Positions 17,407 through 25,348 of a stretch of 64,000 nt of DNA are shown here, one piece after another (the first letter of the stretch is position 1; each line of letters begins with the position of its first letter). The stretch is from Thermobispora bispora DSM 43833. GTDB taxonomy: Bacteria; Actinomycetota; Actinomycetes; Streptosporangiales; Streptosporangiaceae. The position numbers were made by a program, and so were the translations under genes. The notes beneath the pieces were generated by a model, which ran no database searches, was not told the origin of the DNA, and saw only the letters and a list, made by a program, of their open reading frames with translations. The DNA lies in the NCBI RefSeq assembly GCF_000092645.1, contig NC_014165.1:186001-250000 (forward strand), in the 5' to 3' direction.

Positions 17407-18030
17407 CCATTCATTGTCCCTGTTCACGACGCCCGCTCCGCCCGGCCGGGCGGGCCGCCCCGCCGGGCTCTCTCGCGCGGTTCCCATCCTGACCCGGTGC
17501 GCGATGGGAGTCCCGGGCCGTGGCCGGTGGCGACGTCCCGGGACATGGCCGGTGGCGAGGGCGCGGCGTCCCGCGGGCGGCGGGGGCGGCGGATGTGCGG
17601 GCCGCTCACCCCGTCCGCCGTGGCGCGCCGGGGCGGCCGGTGGAAGCTCACCGCCGATCCGCACGGCGGGGCCGTTCTCCCGGCCGGAATTCCGGTTGTG
17701 AGGTGTCGAATCGATCGGACTCCCGCGGCCGAGTGAGCGCGCCGGGCGGACCGGGATCGGTGCCGCGCGGAGGTCATGGTGCGCGGATCCGGCCCGGCCG
17801 GCGCGGAAACGCGCCGCGAGTACGGCGGATCCGGTGGCACGAAGCGGACGAAGAGGGGATGATATATATGTTCGGCCTAGCCGAAGTCTGATTACTTTGG
17901 GTCATTTGTCGGGTGGGCGCCAAATCGTCGATTGCGGCGTAGGTACCCTTTAGAAGGCGCTGATCCGTGCTGTGGTAGGTTGACGGGGCTTTCGTGCCCG
18001 CTCGTCTCGTGGTGATTGGAGGTGGTCGGG
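17407..18030. other. Long non-coding region between purD and corA
   Basis: More than 600 bases between divergent purD and corA. The first half is GC-rich without visible signals. An AT-rich part around 17859-17950 holds TATATAT and a perfect 15-bp palindrome TTCGGC-CTA-GCCGAA (17871-17885). Further on, GACGGGGC-TTTC-GTGCCC (about 17982-17999) can fold into a hairpin just before the corA leader peptide. This is probably a structured corA 5' leader, but it does not match a riboswitch class I can name. Confidence 0.45.
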
Positions 18031-18129
18031 ATGAGTTCTGGTGATCCTGCCAGTACGTGCAGCACCGTCGCCGTTCCTCACCCCTCCACTTCGACCATGA
18101 GCCCGAGGGGCACCTCTCGCCCAGCATGA
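18031..18129 (+). CDS. Probable 32-residue leader peptide of corA
   Basis: ATG 18031 is preceded by TTGGAGGTGGTCGGG, an excellent Shine-Dalgarno sequence at normal spacing. The frame runs 32 codons to TGA at 18127-18129, 56 bases before the corA ATG. The peptide is rich in Ser, Thr and Pro (includes VAVPHPSTSTM). A hairpin CGAGGGGCACCTCTCG overlaps its 3' end. In enterobacteria, corA and mgtA are controlled by translation of short leader frames; an analogous role here is inference. A coding shadow is possible, but the ribosome site argues against it. Confidence 0.5.
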   Translation: MSSGDPASTCSTVAVPHPSTSTMSPRGTSRPA

Positions 18130-18185
18130 CCGGTGATCTTTGATTTCGCGCGTGGAGCGTGCCGCTCGGGCGGAAAGGATCCGCC

Positions 18186-19283
18186 ATGCGCTCTTCGCTG
18201 CTTTTTCCACGCATCAGGCCACGCGTTCTCCCCGCCCGGCTGACCACGCCCGCTCCTGAGCCGAGCCCCGAGCCCGCGACCGGCCACTCGGTGGTGGAGT
18301 TCGGCGCCTACATCGGCGGTGAGAAGATCACCGTGCGCAGCGTGCCCGAGGCCGTGCGGCTGGTCCGGGAGCACAACGCCGAGGGCGCGCGGGACGACGC
18401 CTTCGTCTGGGTCGGCCTGCACGAGCCGGCCGCGCCCGAGGTCGAGTGGCTCGGCGAGGTCTTCGGCCTGCACCCCCTGGCCGTCGAGGACGCCATCAAG
18501 GCCCACCAGCGGCCCAAGGTGGAGCGGTACGGCGACTCGCTCTTCGTCGTGCTCAAGACCGTGTCCTTCCGCGAGCACGACCGGGCGAGCGGCGACATCA
18601 TCGACACCGGCGAGATCATGATCTTCGTCGGCCACGACTTCGTCGTGACCGTACGGCACGGCGACAACTGCCCGCTCGGCGGCGTCCGCCAGCGGCTCGA
18701 GGGCGACCCGAAGTGGCTGCGCCGCGGCCCGACCGGGGTGCTGCACGCGATCGCCGACCACGTGGTGGACAAGTACCTGCAGGTCGTCGACCTCATGCAG
18801 GCCGAGCTCGAAGAGGTCGAGGCCGCGGTGTTCGCCGAGGTCAGCTCCCGGGACATCAACCGGATCTACCAGCTCAAGCGGGAGATGCTCGAGCTGAAGC
18901 GGGCCGTGCAGCCGCTCCAGGCGCCGTTCGACTCGCTGCCGCAGCGGCGCATCATCCCCTCGGAGATGCGGGAGTACTTCCGCGACATCGGCGACCACCT
19001 GTCCCGGGTCTGCGAGCAGGTCCAGGCGTCCAACGAGCTGTCCGACTCGATCCTGCAGGCGGCCCTGGCCCGCTCCAACGCGCTCGCCAACGAGGACATG
19101 CGGAAGATCTCCTCGTGGGTGGCGATCATCTCCGTGCCCACGATGATCGCGGGCATCTACGGCATGAACTTCACCCACATGCCGGAGCTGGACACCAAGT
19201 TCGGCTATCCCGTGGTGCTCGGTGTGATGGTCATCGCCTGCACCCTGCTCCACCGGGCGTTCCGCCGCAACGGGTGGCTGTGA
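18186..19283 (+). CDS. corA: CorA-family magnesium/cobalt channel
   Basis: A 365-residue membrane channel subunit. A long cytoplasmic N-domain (WVGLHEPAAPEVEWLGEVFGLHPLAVEDA ... QRPKVERYGDSLFVVLKT) and a coiled helical stalk lead to two C-terminal membrane helices. The first ends in the signature GIYGMNF (about residues 331-337). The second is followed by the basic tail RAFRRNGWL. The family forms pentamers that conduct Mg2+ down the membrane potential. The ATG at 18186 is preceded by GGAAAGGAT. A leader frame with its own ribosome site lies upstream. The tetR gene is convergent downstream. Confidence 0.92.
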   Translation: MRSSLLFPRIRPRVLPARLTTPAPEPSPEPATGHSVVEFGAYIGGEKITVRSVPEAVRLVREHNAEGARDDAFVWVGLHEPAAPEVEWLGEVFGLHPLAVEDAIKAHQRPKVERYGDSLFVVLKTVSFREHDRASGDIIDTGEIMIFVGHDFVVTVRHGDNCPLGGVRQRLEGDPKWLRRGPTGVLHAIADHVVDKYLQVVDLMQAELEEVEAAVFAEVSSRDINRIYQLKREMLELKRAVQPLQAPFDSLPQRRIIPSEMREYFRDIGDHLSRVCEQVQASNELSDSILQAALARSNALANEDMRKISSWVAIISVPTMIAGIYGMNFTHMPELDTKFGYPVVLGVMVIACTLLHRAFRRNGWL

Positions 19284-19425
19284 CCGCCTCCGGCGATCAT
19301 CTCCGCGTCCCCCGTCGCATCCCGATCCCCCTTCAGGAAGCAGCGATGACCCGGCGTTCCCGGTCCGGCCGGCGGCGCGGGCCGGAGCGGACCACCGTGG
19401 TCACCACCGGTGCCGTGCCGTACGG

Positions 19426-19497
19426 CCGGCGTCACACCGCGCCGCGCAGCCGGTGTCGCACCGTGCCGCGCAGCCGGTGTCACACCGTGCCGCGCCC
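19426..19497. repeat. Three tandem 24-bp repeats
   Basis: Three near-identical units of the type CCGGTGTCACACCGTGCCGC plus GCAG lie at 19426-19449, 19450-19473 and 19474-19497. They differ at one to three positions. The third unit overlaps the last codons of the tetR gene on the opposite strand. Confidence 0.75.
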
Positions 19498-20106
19498 GAG
19501 CACGGCGAGGCCGCCCATCGCGATCTCGGCCGCCCTCCGCCCGGCCTCCCACGCCCGCTCGGGCGGCTCCCCGCGGTCCATGCTCACCTGGACCGCCAGG
19601 TTGGCGGCGCCGCTGAGCGCGCCGATCACGGCGGCCGCCTCGGTGCGATCGAGCTCCCCCGGATAGGTCTCGTGCAGCGCGGCGGCGAGCCGCCGTTCGG
19701 TCTCGAAGAGGAGCCGCAGCCCGCGCGCCCGTAACGCGGGGACCGACGAGACCAGGCGATACCGCACCGAGGAGAGCTCCGAGGCCATGTCGGCCGGGAG
19801 CAGCGACGCCCGGAGCCCGTGCTCGACCAGGCGGAGCAGCACGTCCCGGATGGGCTCGTCCGGCCGGCGATCGGCGAGCAGCTTGAGCGCCTCGTCCGTC
19901 CGCTCCTGGTGGTCGAAGAAGAGCACGTCCTCCTTGCTGCCGAAGTAGCTGAAGAAGGTCCGCGCGGACACGTCGGCCGCCGCGGTGATCTCCGCGATCG
20001 TCGTCTCCTGGTAGCCCTGCTCGCCGAAGAGGCGCAGCGCCGCCTCGACCAGGGCGCGCCTGGTGCGCAGCTTCTTGCGCTCGCGCAGTCCGAGCGGCTC
20101 GCTCAT
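19480..20106 (-). CDS. TetR-family transcriptional regulator
   Basis: A 208-residue repressor-type protein. The N-terminal TetR helix-turn-helix is clear: RRALVEAALRLFGEQGYQETTIAEITAAADVSARTFFSYFGSKEDVL (about residues 17-63). The C-terminal ligand domain is divergent. The ATG at 20106 is set by TAGGAT (20114-20119 on the complement) seven bases upstream. It is divergent from the P450 gene across 115 bases that include an AT-rich stretch, so the P450-ferredoxin pair is its likely target (inference). Its 3' end lies within the 24-bp repeat array. Confidence 0.87.
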   Translation of the reverse strand: MSEPLGLRERKKLRTRRALVEAALRLFGEQGYQETTIAEITAAADVSARTFFSYFGSKEDVLFFDHQERTDEALKLLADRRPDEPIRDVLLRLVEHGLRASLLPADMASELSSVRYRLVSSVPALRARGLRLLFETERRLAAALHETYPGELDRTEAAAVIGALSGAANLAVQVSMDRGEPPERAWEAGRRAAEIAMGGLAVLGRGTV

Positions 20107-20221
20107 GCTCGCCATCCTATGGGGGAACGCAGAAACTTTCATTCATTGCAAATCGACATTCAGTGCTGTTTTGTGGTGATAAGTGCTCTCGACACATCGG
20201 GCGTCCAGCTGGGGGTGGCCC
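20107..20221. promoter_or_regulatory. Divergent tetR / P450 promoter region
   Basis: 115 bases between divergent genes, with an AT-rich core (GAAACTTTCATTCATTGCAA and TGTTTTGTGGTGATAAG). TAGGAT at 20114-20119 fits a leaderless tetR promoter. A TetR operator would be expected here, but I see no perfect palindrome. Confidence 0.45.
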
Positions 20222-21409
20222 ATGACCGAGAGCCTGAACCACGTGGCCTGCTATCCCATCCACCGCGAGCACATCTTCGACCCCCCCGAAGCCCTGACCC
20301 GCTGGGCCGAGCAGGCCCCGATCCACCCGCTCACCTTCCCCGACGGCCACGAGGGGTGGCTGGTCACCGGGTACGCCGCCGTCCGGGAGATCCTCGCCGA
20401 CCGCAGGTTCAGCGCGCGGCCCGAGCTGGTGCACTCGCCGTTCTTCGACCGGATCGAGCGGGACCCGCAGCGCCAGGAGGGGTTCTTCATCCGGATGGAC
20501 CCCCCGGAGCACACCCGCTACCGGCGGCTGCTCGCCGGTGAGTTCACCGTCCGCCGGATGATGCGGCTCGAACCGCGGATCAAGGAGATCGTCACCGAGC
20601 ACCTCGACCGCATGGAGCTCGCCGGCCCGCCCGTGGACCTGGTGCAGGCCTTCGCGCTCCCCATCCCGTCCTTGGTCATCTGCGAGCTGCTCGGCGTGCC
20701 GTACGCGGACCGGGAGAAGTTCCAGCGCGACTCGGCGACCATGCTCGACCTGGAGTCCACGCCCGAGCAGGTCCAGGCGGCCGTGGACGACCTGCTCGCC
20801 TACCTCGGCGACCTGGTCACCCGCAAGCGGGAGCACCCGGAAGACGACCTGCTCAGCGTGATCGCCCCCAAGCTCACCCTCGAGGAGGCCGCCGGGGTCG
20901 GGCTGCTCCTCCTCGTCGCCGGGCACGAGACGACCGCGAACATGCTCGGGCTCGGCACGCTCGCCCTGCTCTCCAACCCCGATCAGCTCGCCGTGCTCCG
21001 CGGCGACGCCGAGCTGATCGGCAACGCGGTGGAGGAGCTGCTGCGCTACCTCACCATCGTCCAGATCGGGCTGGCCCGCGCCGCGCTCGAGGACGTCGAG
21101 ATCGCCGGCACCCGGATCCGGGCGGGGCAGACCGTGCTCCTCATGCTGCCCACCGCGAACCGCGACCCCGAACGGTTCCCCGGCGGGGACGCCCTCGACC
21201 TCACCCGGCCGGCCCACGGCCACCTCGCGTTCGGCCACGGGATCCACCAGTGCCTCGGCCAGCAGCTCGCCCGGCTGGAGATGCGCATCGCCTACCCGGC
21301 GCTCTTCGAACGGTTCCCCGGGCTGCGCCTCGCCGTGCCCGTGGCCGAGATCCCGCTGCGGACCAGCATGGTCGTCTACGGCGTGCACCGCCTGCCGGTC
21401 ACCTGGTAG
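20222..21409 (+). CDS. Cytochrome P450
   Basis: A 395-residue soluble bacterial P450 monooxygenase. It shows the I-helix oxygen-binding motif AGHETT (about residue 232), the K-helix EXXR in EELLRY, and the haem-binding loop FGHGIHQCLGQQLAR with Cys344 as axial ligand. N-terminal WLVTGYAAVREILADRRFSARP and DPPEHTRYRRLL are typical of CYP107/CYP105-like families. The ATG at 20222 follows GGGGGTGG. A [3Fe-4S] ferredoxin starts 20 bases after its stop and is its probable electron donor. Substrate unknown; no biosynthetic cluster surrounds it. Confidence 0.92.
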   Translation: MTESLNHVACYPIHREHIFDPPEALTRWAEQAPIHPLTFPDGHEGWLVTGYAAVREILADRRFSARPELVHSPFFDRIERDPQRQEGFFIRMDPPEHTRYRRLLAGEFTVRRMMRLEPRIKEIVTEHLDRMELAGPPVDLVQAFALPIPSLVICELLGVPYADREKFQRDSATMLDLESTPEQVQAAVDDLLAYLGDLVTRKREHPEDDLLSVIAPKLTLEEAAGVGLLLLVAGHETTANMLGLGTLALLSNPDQLAVLRGDAELIGNAVEELLRYLTIVQIGLARAALEDVEIAGTRIRAGQTVLLMLPTANRDPERFPGGDALDLTRPAHGHLAFGHGIHQCLGQQLARLEMRIAYPALFERFPGLRLAVPVAEIPLRTSMVVYGVHRLPVTW

Positions 21410-21429
21410 CCGTCACCGAGGAGGAGCCC

Positions 21430-21651
21430 GTGAAGATCAAAGCGGACACCGGCCGGTGCATCGGCGCCGGCATGTGCGTGATGACCCTGCCGGAGGTGTT
21501 CGACCAGAGCGAGGAGGACGGCACCGTGGTCGTCCTCGCCCCGGACCCGCCCGGGGAGCTGCACGCCCTGGTGCGCCGCGCGGTCACGCTCTGCCCGTCC
21601 GGCGCGCTCTCCCTGGAGGAGACGCCGGTCAGCAGCAACAGCACCGGCTGA
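21430..21651 (+). CDS. [3Fe-4S] ferredoxin
   Basis: A 73-residue ferredoxin with three cluster cysteines: C10 and C16 in CIGAGMC and C55 in LCPSGAL. This pattern is typical of the 3Fe-4S ferredoxins that accompany actinobacterial P450s. GAGGAGG sits five bases before the GTG at 21430. It follows the P450 closely and should be co-transcribed and deliver electrons to it. Its last 23 bases overlap the end of the convergent glycerophosphodiesterase gene. Confidence 0.9.
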   Translation: MKIKADTGRCIGAGMCVMTLPEVFDQSEEDGTVVVLAPDPPGELHALVRRAVTLCPSGALSLEETPVSSNSTG

Positions 21652-22540
21652 GCGGCGCCGGCAGCGGGAACCCGCGGGACCGCCACAGCGGCCGCATCCG
21701 GTCGGGGTAGTCGGTGACGATCCCCGACACGCCCAGGTCGATCAGCCGTCCCGCCTCCGCCACGTCGTTCACCGTCCAGGCGATCACCGGCATGCCGTGC
21801 CGCCGGGCGTGCTCCATCACCTCGTGGTCGATGAGCACCCACTCGGGGGAGAGCGCGGTGGCCCCGGCGGCACGGGCCGCCTCGACCAGGCTCCCGCCGA
21901 AGTCGTCGAGGTGGATCCCGTTCATCCACTCGGGCGACATGGTCGGCTTCTCCACCAGCGCGTACCGCGGGATGCCGAGCGGCCGCACGATCTCGAGGAT
22001 GCGCCAGTCGAAGGCGAGGATCGACGACCGCCGCAGCAGCCCGCGCCGGTCGAGCTCGGCCACGACGAGGTCGGTGAGCCGCCGCGGATCCGCGGAGAGG
22101 TCAGGCCGGGTCGGGTCGGTCTTCAGGTCGAGGTTGAGCCGCACGTGGCCGGCGCCGAGGGCCTCGATCAGGTCGAGCGCCGCCCCGAGCGTGGGCATCC
22201 GGAGGCCCGGCACCGGCACCTGAGTGGCGGCGAACGGATCCTCCGGGCACCGGGGCCGCCGCCGCCCCACCTCGAGCGTGTGCAGCTGGGGGAGGGTGAG
22301 CGAGATCACCGGTTTGCCGACGTAGGGGGCTCCCTCCGCCGCCGGGGCCGTGTCGGCGCTGGTCACGTCCGACACGATCAGGTCATGGCAGAGGACGAGC
22401 TCGCCGTCGGCCGACATGACGAGGTCGAACTCCAGCACGTCGACCCCGAGCTCGAGCGCGTGCATCAGCGCGGGAAGGGTGTTCTCGGGCCGCAGCCCGC
22501 GAGCCCCACGGTGGCCGTGCAGCTCCACATATCCGTACAC
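21629..22540 (-). CDS. Glycerophosphodiester phosphodiesterase
   Basis: A 303-residue TIM-barrel GDPD enzyme that hydrolyses glycerophosphodiesters to glycerol-3-phosphate and an alcohol. The N-terminus carries the catalytic motif HGHRGARGLRPENTLPAL. It also has VDVLEFDLVMSADGELVLCHD, with E-D metal ligands and the second catalytic His. No signal peptide is seen, so it should be cytoplasmic. The GTG at 22540 has TAGCAT (22550-22555 on the complement) nine bases upstream. The 3' end overlaps the ferredoxin gene tail-to-tail by 23 bases. Confidence 0.9.
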   Translation of the reverse strand: MYGYVELHGHRGARGLRPENTLPALMHALELGVDVLEFDLVMSADGELVLCHDLIVSDVTSADTAPAAEGAPYVGKPVISLTLPQLHTLEVGRRRPRCPEDPFAATQVPVPGLRMPTLGAALDLIEALGAGHVRLNLDLKTDPTRPDLSADPRRLTDLVVAELDRRGLLRRSSILAFDWRILEIVRPLGIPRYALVEKPTMSPEWMNGIHLDDFGGSLVEAARAAGATALSPEWVLIDHEVMEHARRHGMPVIAWTVNDVAEAGRLIDLGVSGIVTDYPDRMRPLWRSRGFPLPAPLSRCCCC

Positions 22541-22974
22541 AGAGCGTGCATGCTAGAGCCACCCGGGGAATCCGCCGTAACGTTCCAGAAAGTGCCCGGT
22601 GTCGGGCGGATGGCCGCCCGGTGAGATCCCCGCCGGCGGCGGGCCGTACCCTGCGGGACGCGCCCTGCGGACCGTCCGCGGGGGCCGTACGGCTCCGGAC
22701 GCGCCGATCCGCCGCCGAGCACACTGGGACCGTGGATGGCCGGGCGCTCGCACGCCGCCGCCCAGGCGACCGCGCTCGGCAAGGTCACCGCGGCCGGCGA
22801 TTACGGCGGACCGGCCGCACCTCCCCTCGGACGCGCCGAGCCCGGCCGCGGCCGAGCCGGCCGTACGTTCCGGGGCGGTATATCCGTGGCGGGCCGATCC
22901 CGCCACGGCGGGCCAGGGCGCCTCGGCGCGGCGGCCGCGCCGAGGCGAGGCGCGATCCCGGAGGCGCGCTGGTG
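22541..22974. other. Intergenic stretch between purA and the glycerophosphodiesterase
   Basis: About 430 very GC-rich bases. No frame has a ribosome site or recognisable product. It should contain the glycerophosphodiesterase promoter (TAGCAT at 22550-22555) and the purA 3' end. I see nothing else. Confidence 0.45.
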
Positions 22975-24258
22975 TCAGAGGAGCGGGCGCAGCACCAGGG
23001 TCTGGTCGCGGCCCGGGCCGACGCCGATCGCGGAGATCGGTGCGCCGGTCAGCTCCTCCAGCGTCCTGACGTACGCCTGAGCGTTCGGCGGCAGATCCTC
23101 GAACGACTTGGCGTCCGAGATGTCCTCCTGCCAGCCCGGCAGCTCCTCGTAGATCGGCTTGGCGTGGTGGAACTCGGTCTGCGTCATCGGGAACTCGTCA
23201 TGGCGGACGCCGTCGATGTCGTAGGCCACGCAGACCGGGATCCGCTCCAGGCCCGAGAGCACGTCGAGCTTGGTGAGGAAGAAGTCGGTGATGCCGTTGA
23301 TCCGCACCGCGTACCGGGCGATGACCGCGTCGAACCAGCCGCAGCGGCGGTTGCGCCCCGTGGTGGTGCCGTACTCGCCGCCGGTCTGGCGCAGCCACTC
23401 GCCCTGCTCGTCGAGGAGCTCGGTCGGGAACGGGCCGGAGCCGACGCGCGTGGTGTACGCCTTGAGGATGCCGATGATCTTGGTGAGCCGGTTCGGCGGG
23501 ATGCCGGCGCCGGTGCAGGCGCCGCCGGCCGTCGGCGAGCTCGAGGTGACGAACGGGTAGGTGCCGTGGTCGATGTCGAGCAGCGTCCCCTGGCCGCCCT
23601 CGAGCAGCACGACCTTGCCCTCGTCGAGCGCCTTGCTCAGCACCAGCGACGTGTCGGTGATGTACGGGCGCAGCCGCTCGGCGTAGCCCAGGTATTCCTC
23701 GAGGACCCTGGCGGGCTCCAGGCCGCGCCGGTTGTAGATCTTGGTGAGGACCTGGTTCTTCTCGTTGAGCGCGACCTCGATCTTCTGGCGGAGGATGCCG
23801 GGGTCGAGCAGGTCCTGGACCCGGATGCCCACCCGGGCGATCTTGTCGCTGTAGGCGGGGCCGATGCCCCGGCCCGTGGTGCCGATCCGCGCCTTGCCGA
23901 GGTAGCGCTCGGTCACCTTATCGATCGCCTTGTGGTGGGGCATGATCAGGTGGGCGTTGGCCGAGATCAGCAGACGGTCACAGCTGATGCCGCGCTCGGT
24001 CAGCGCGTCGATCTCGCTGAGCAGCACGCCCGGGTCGATGACGACGCCGTTGCCGATCACCGGAACGACGTGCGGCGACAACACCCCGGTGGGCAGCAGG
24101 TGCAGCGCGTACTTCTGGTCCTTGATGACCACCGTGTGGCCCGCGTTATTGCCGCCCTGGTAACGCACCACGTAGTCGACGTCGGCGCCGAGCAGGTCGG
24201 TGGCCTTTCCCTTGCCCTCGTCGCCCCATTGGGCGCCCACGAGAACGACAGCCGGCAT
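22975..24258 (-). CDS. purA: Adenylosuccinate synthetase
   Basis: A 427-residue GTP-dependent enzyme joining IMP and aspartate, the first step to AMP. It starts [18 protein letters not shown], the GDEGKGK phosphate loop of the family. It also has [40 protein letters not shown] and the C-terminal RPLL. The ATG at 24258 has GGGAG eight bases upstream. A promoter-like TAGTCT and a hairpin followed by TTTTC lie in the leader (separate entry), which suggests attenuation. Confidence 0.95.
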   Translation of the reverse strand: MPAVVLVGAQWGDEGKGKATDLLGADVDYVVRYQGGNNAGHTVVIKDQKYALHLLPTGVLSPHVVPVIGNGVVIDPGVLLSEIDALTERGISCDRLLISANAHLIMPHHKAIDKVTERYLGKARIGTTGRGIGPAYSDKIARVGIRVQDLLDPGILRQKIEVALNEKNQVLTKIYNRRGLEPARVLEEYLGYAERLRPYITDTSLVLSKALDEGKVVLLEGGQGTLLDIDHGTYPFVTSSSPTAGGACTGAGIPPNRLTKIIGILKAYTTRVGSGPFPTELLDEQGEWLRQTGGEYGTTTGRNRRCGWFDAVIARYAVRINGITDFFLTKLDVLSGLERIPVCVAYDIDGVRHDEFPMTQTEFHHAKPIYEELPGWQEDISDAKSFEDLPPNAQAYVRTLEELTGAPISAIGVGPGRDQTLVLRPLL

Positions 24259-24280
24259 AGTCCAACTCCCAGGCACAAAC

Positions 24281-24327
24281 GAAAACCCCCGGCGCAAGCG
24301 CACAGGGGCTCTTGCAACCCGAGACTA
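24281..24327 (-). promoter_or_regulatory. purA promoter and possible attenuator hairpin
   Basis: Read on the minus strand, TAGTCT (24322-24327) is a good -10 element with TTGGTT 19 bases further upstream. About 13 bases after it, GCCCC-TGTGCGCTTGCGCC-GGGGG-TTTTC (24281-24309) forms a G/C stem followed by four T residues. This terminator-like structure lies inside the purA leader, before the ribosome site. Confidence 0.5.
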
Positions 24328-24768
24328 CCCGAGGGCACCGGCCGGGAACCAAGGGGAATACCTGACGAATCGCATCAGACCTGGCGAGATGTGATGCCGT
24401 ACGCGCCGGTCATTCAGGGTCATCGCCACACCGGTCACCGGCGCTCCAGCCCGCACGGCCCGCCGCCGGCCACGGGCATACCCGGCATCCGTGATGAAGG
24501 TGGCACAACGCGTCGATGGGCCGCCCGTGAGCTTCCGGACGGCGCGTCCAGGGACCGCCGTGAGCTTCCGGCTCGGCGCGCCGAGGAGCCCGTGCGGAAA
24601 GTGACTCTTGGGATGCCGGCGATGTCGTGCCGGCGCCCTGGCCGTACACGCGCGATCACGTCTTTCGGGCTCATCGGTGCAGCGGCGGCCGGCGATCAAG
24701 CGGCCGCCGCACGCGCCCGTCCCGGAGCGGCCGCGCGGACCGCCCGCCCGCGCGGCCCCGGTCGGTGG
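24328..24768. other. Intergenic stretch between the DUF3151 gene and purA
   Basis: About 440 bases with no convincing gene. It contains a 14-bp direct repeat CCGTGAGCTTCCGG at 24525-24538 and 24558-24571 (period 33) within a region of related sequence. I recognise no other structure. Confidence 0.45.
24525..24571. repeat. Two-copy direct repeat, 33-bp period
   Basis: CCGTGAGCTTCCGG occurs at 24525-24538 and again at 24558-24571. The flanking bases (GCGCG, GGACC) are also partly shared. Confidence 0.6.
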
Positions 24769-25209
24769 TCAGCCCTCCGCCTTCTCGCTCGCCTTGCCGT
24801 TGAGGATCTCGGCGGCCGTCGGGCTGCTGTCCCGCAGGAACTGGGCACAGCGCACGGCCTCGTCCATCTCCCCGATCGCCTGGGCGGCCCGCTGGAGGGC
24901 GTACAGGCAGCGCAGGAACCCCCGGTTCGGTTCGTGTTCCCACGGGATCGGGCCGTGTCCCTTCCATCCGGCCCGGCGGAGCTGGTCGAGCCCGCGGTGG
25001 TAGCCGGTGCGCGCGAACGCGTACGACGTCACCGCGTGACCGGCGGCGAAGTACTCGTCGGCGAGCCGGGCCCAGGCCGCCGAGTAGGCGGGGAACCGAG
25101 CCGCCACGTCAGCCGCCCGTGCGCCGGACTCGAGCATCTGGCGTGCCTCGGGGTTGTCGGGCAGCAGCGTGGGCGGCGGACCGGCAAGGAGGTTCTCATG
25201 CGTTTCCAT
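24769..25209 (-). CDS. DUF3151 family protein
   Basis: A 146-residue soluble protein matching the actinobacterial DUF3151 family. Typical segments are LLPDNPEARQMLESGA, FPAYSAAWARLADEYFAAG, SYAFARTGYHRGLDQLRRAGWKGHGPIPWEHEPNRGFLRCLYALQRAAQAIGE and DEAVRCAQFLRDSSP. It has a TPR-like helical appearance and no membrane segment. It is next to fba, a neighbourhood common in actinobacteria, so a link to central carbon metabolism is possible. No function is established. Confidence 0.85.
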   Translation of the reverse strand: METHENLLAGPPPTLLPDNPEARQMLESGARAADVAARFPAYSAAWARLADEYFAAGHAVTSYAFARTGYHRGLDQLRRAGWKGHGPIPWEHEPNRGFLRCLYALQRAAQAIGEMDEAVRCAQFLRDSSPTAAEILNGKASEKAEG

Positions 25210-25348
25210 GAACCCAGTGTTACCCGCGCGGTCACGGGCGCGACATAGGGGGTCGGGCGGAAACGACCCGGCCCCGACCGGCCCCCGTTTCCGCCCGGAG
25301 GTCCCCCGCCGAGCCGGCCCGGTGGCGCCGGCTCGGCGGCTCAGTCGC

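Noticed and set aside
17859-17891. Tiny frame [10 protein letters not shown] over the palindrome at 17871
   Set aside because: GAGGGG is too close to the first ATG to act as a ribosome site, and no downstream start overlaps its stop.
17940-18185. M-box magnesium riboswitch upstream of corA
   Set aside because: I could not find the conserved M-box core sequence; the leader peptide explains the region better. A covariance-model search would settle it.
22546-25248. 900-codon plus-strand open frame across purA and the DUF3151 gene
   Set aside because: It lies antisense to two well-supported genes, and its composition (H, R, D, V repeats) is typical of a shadow frame.
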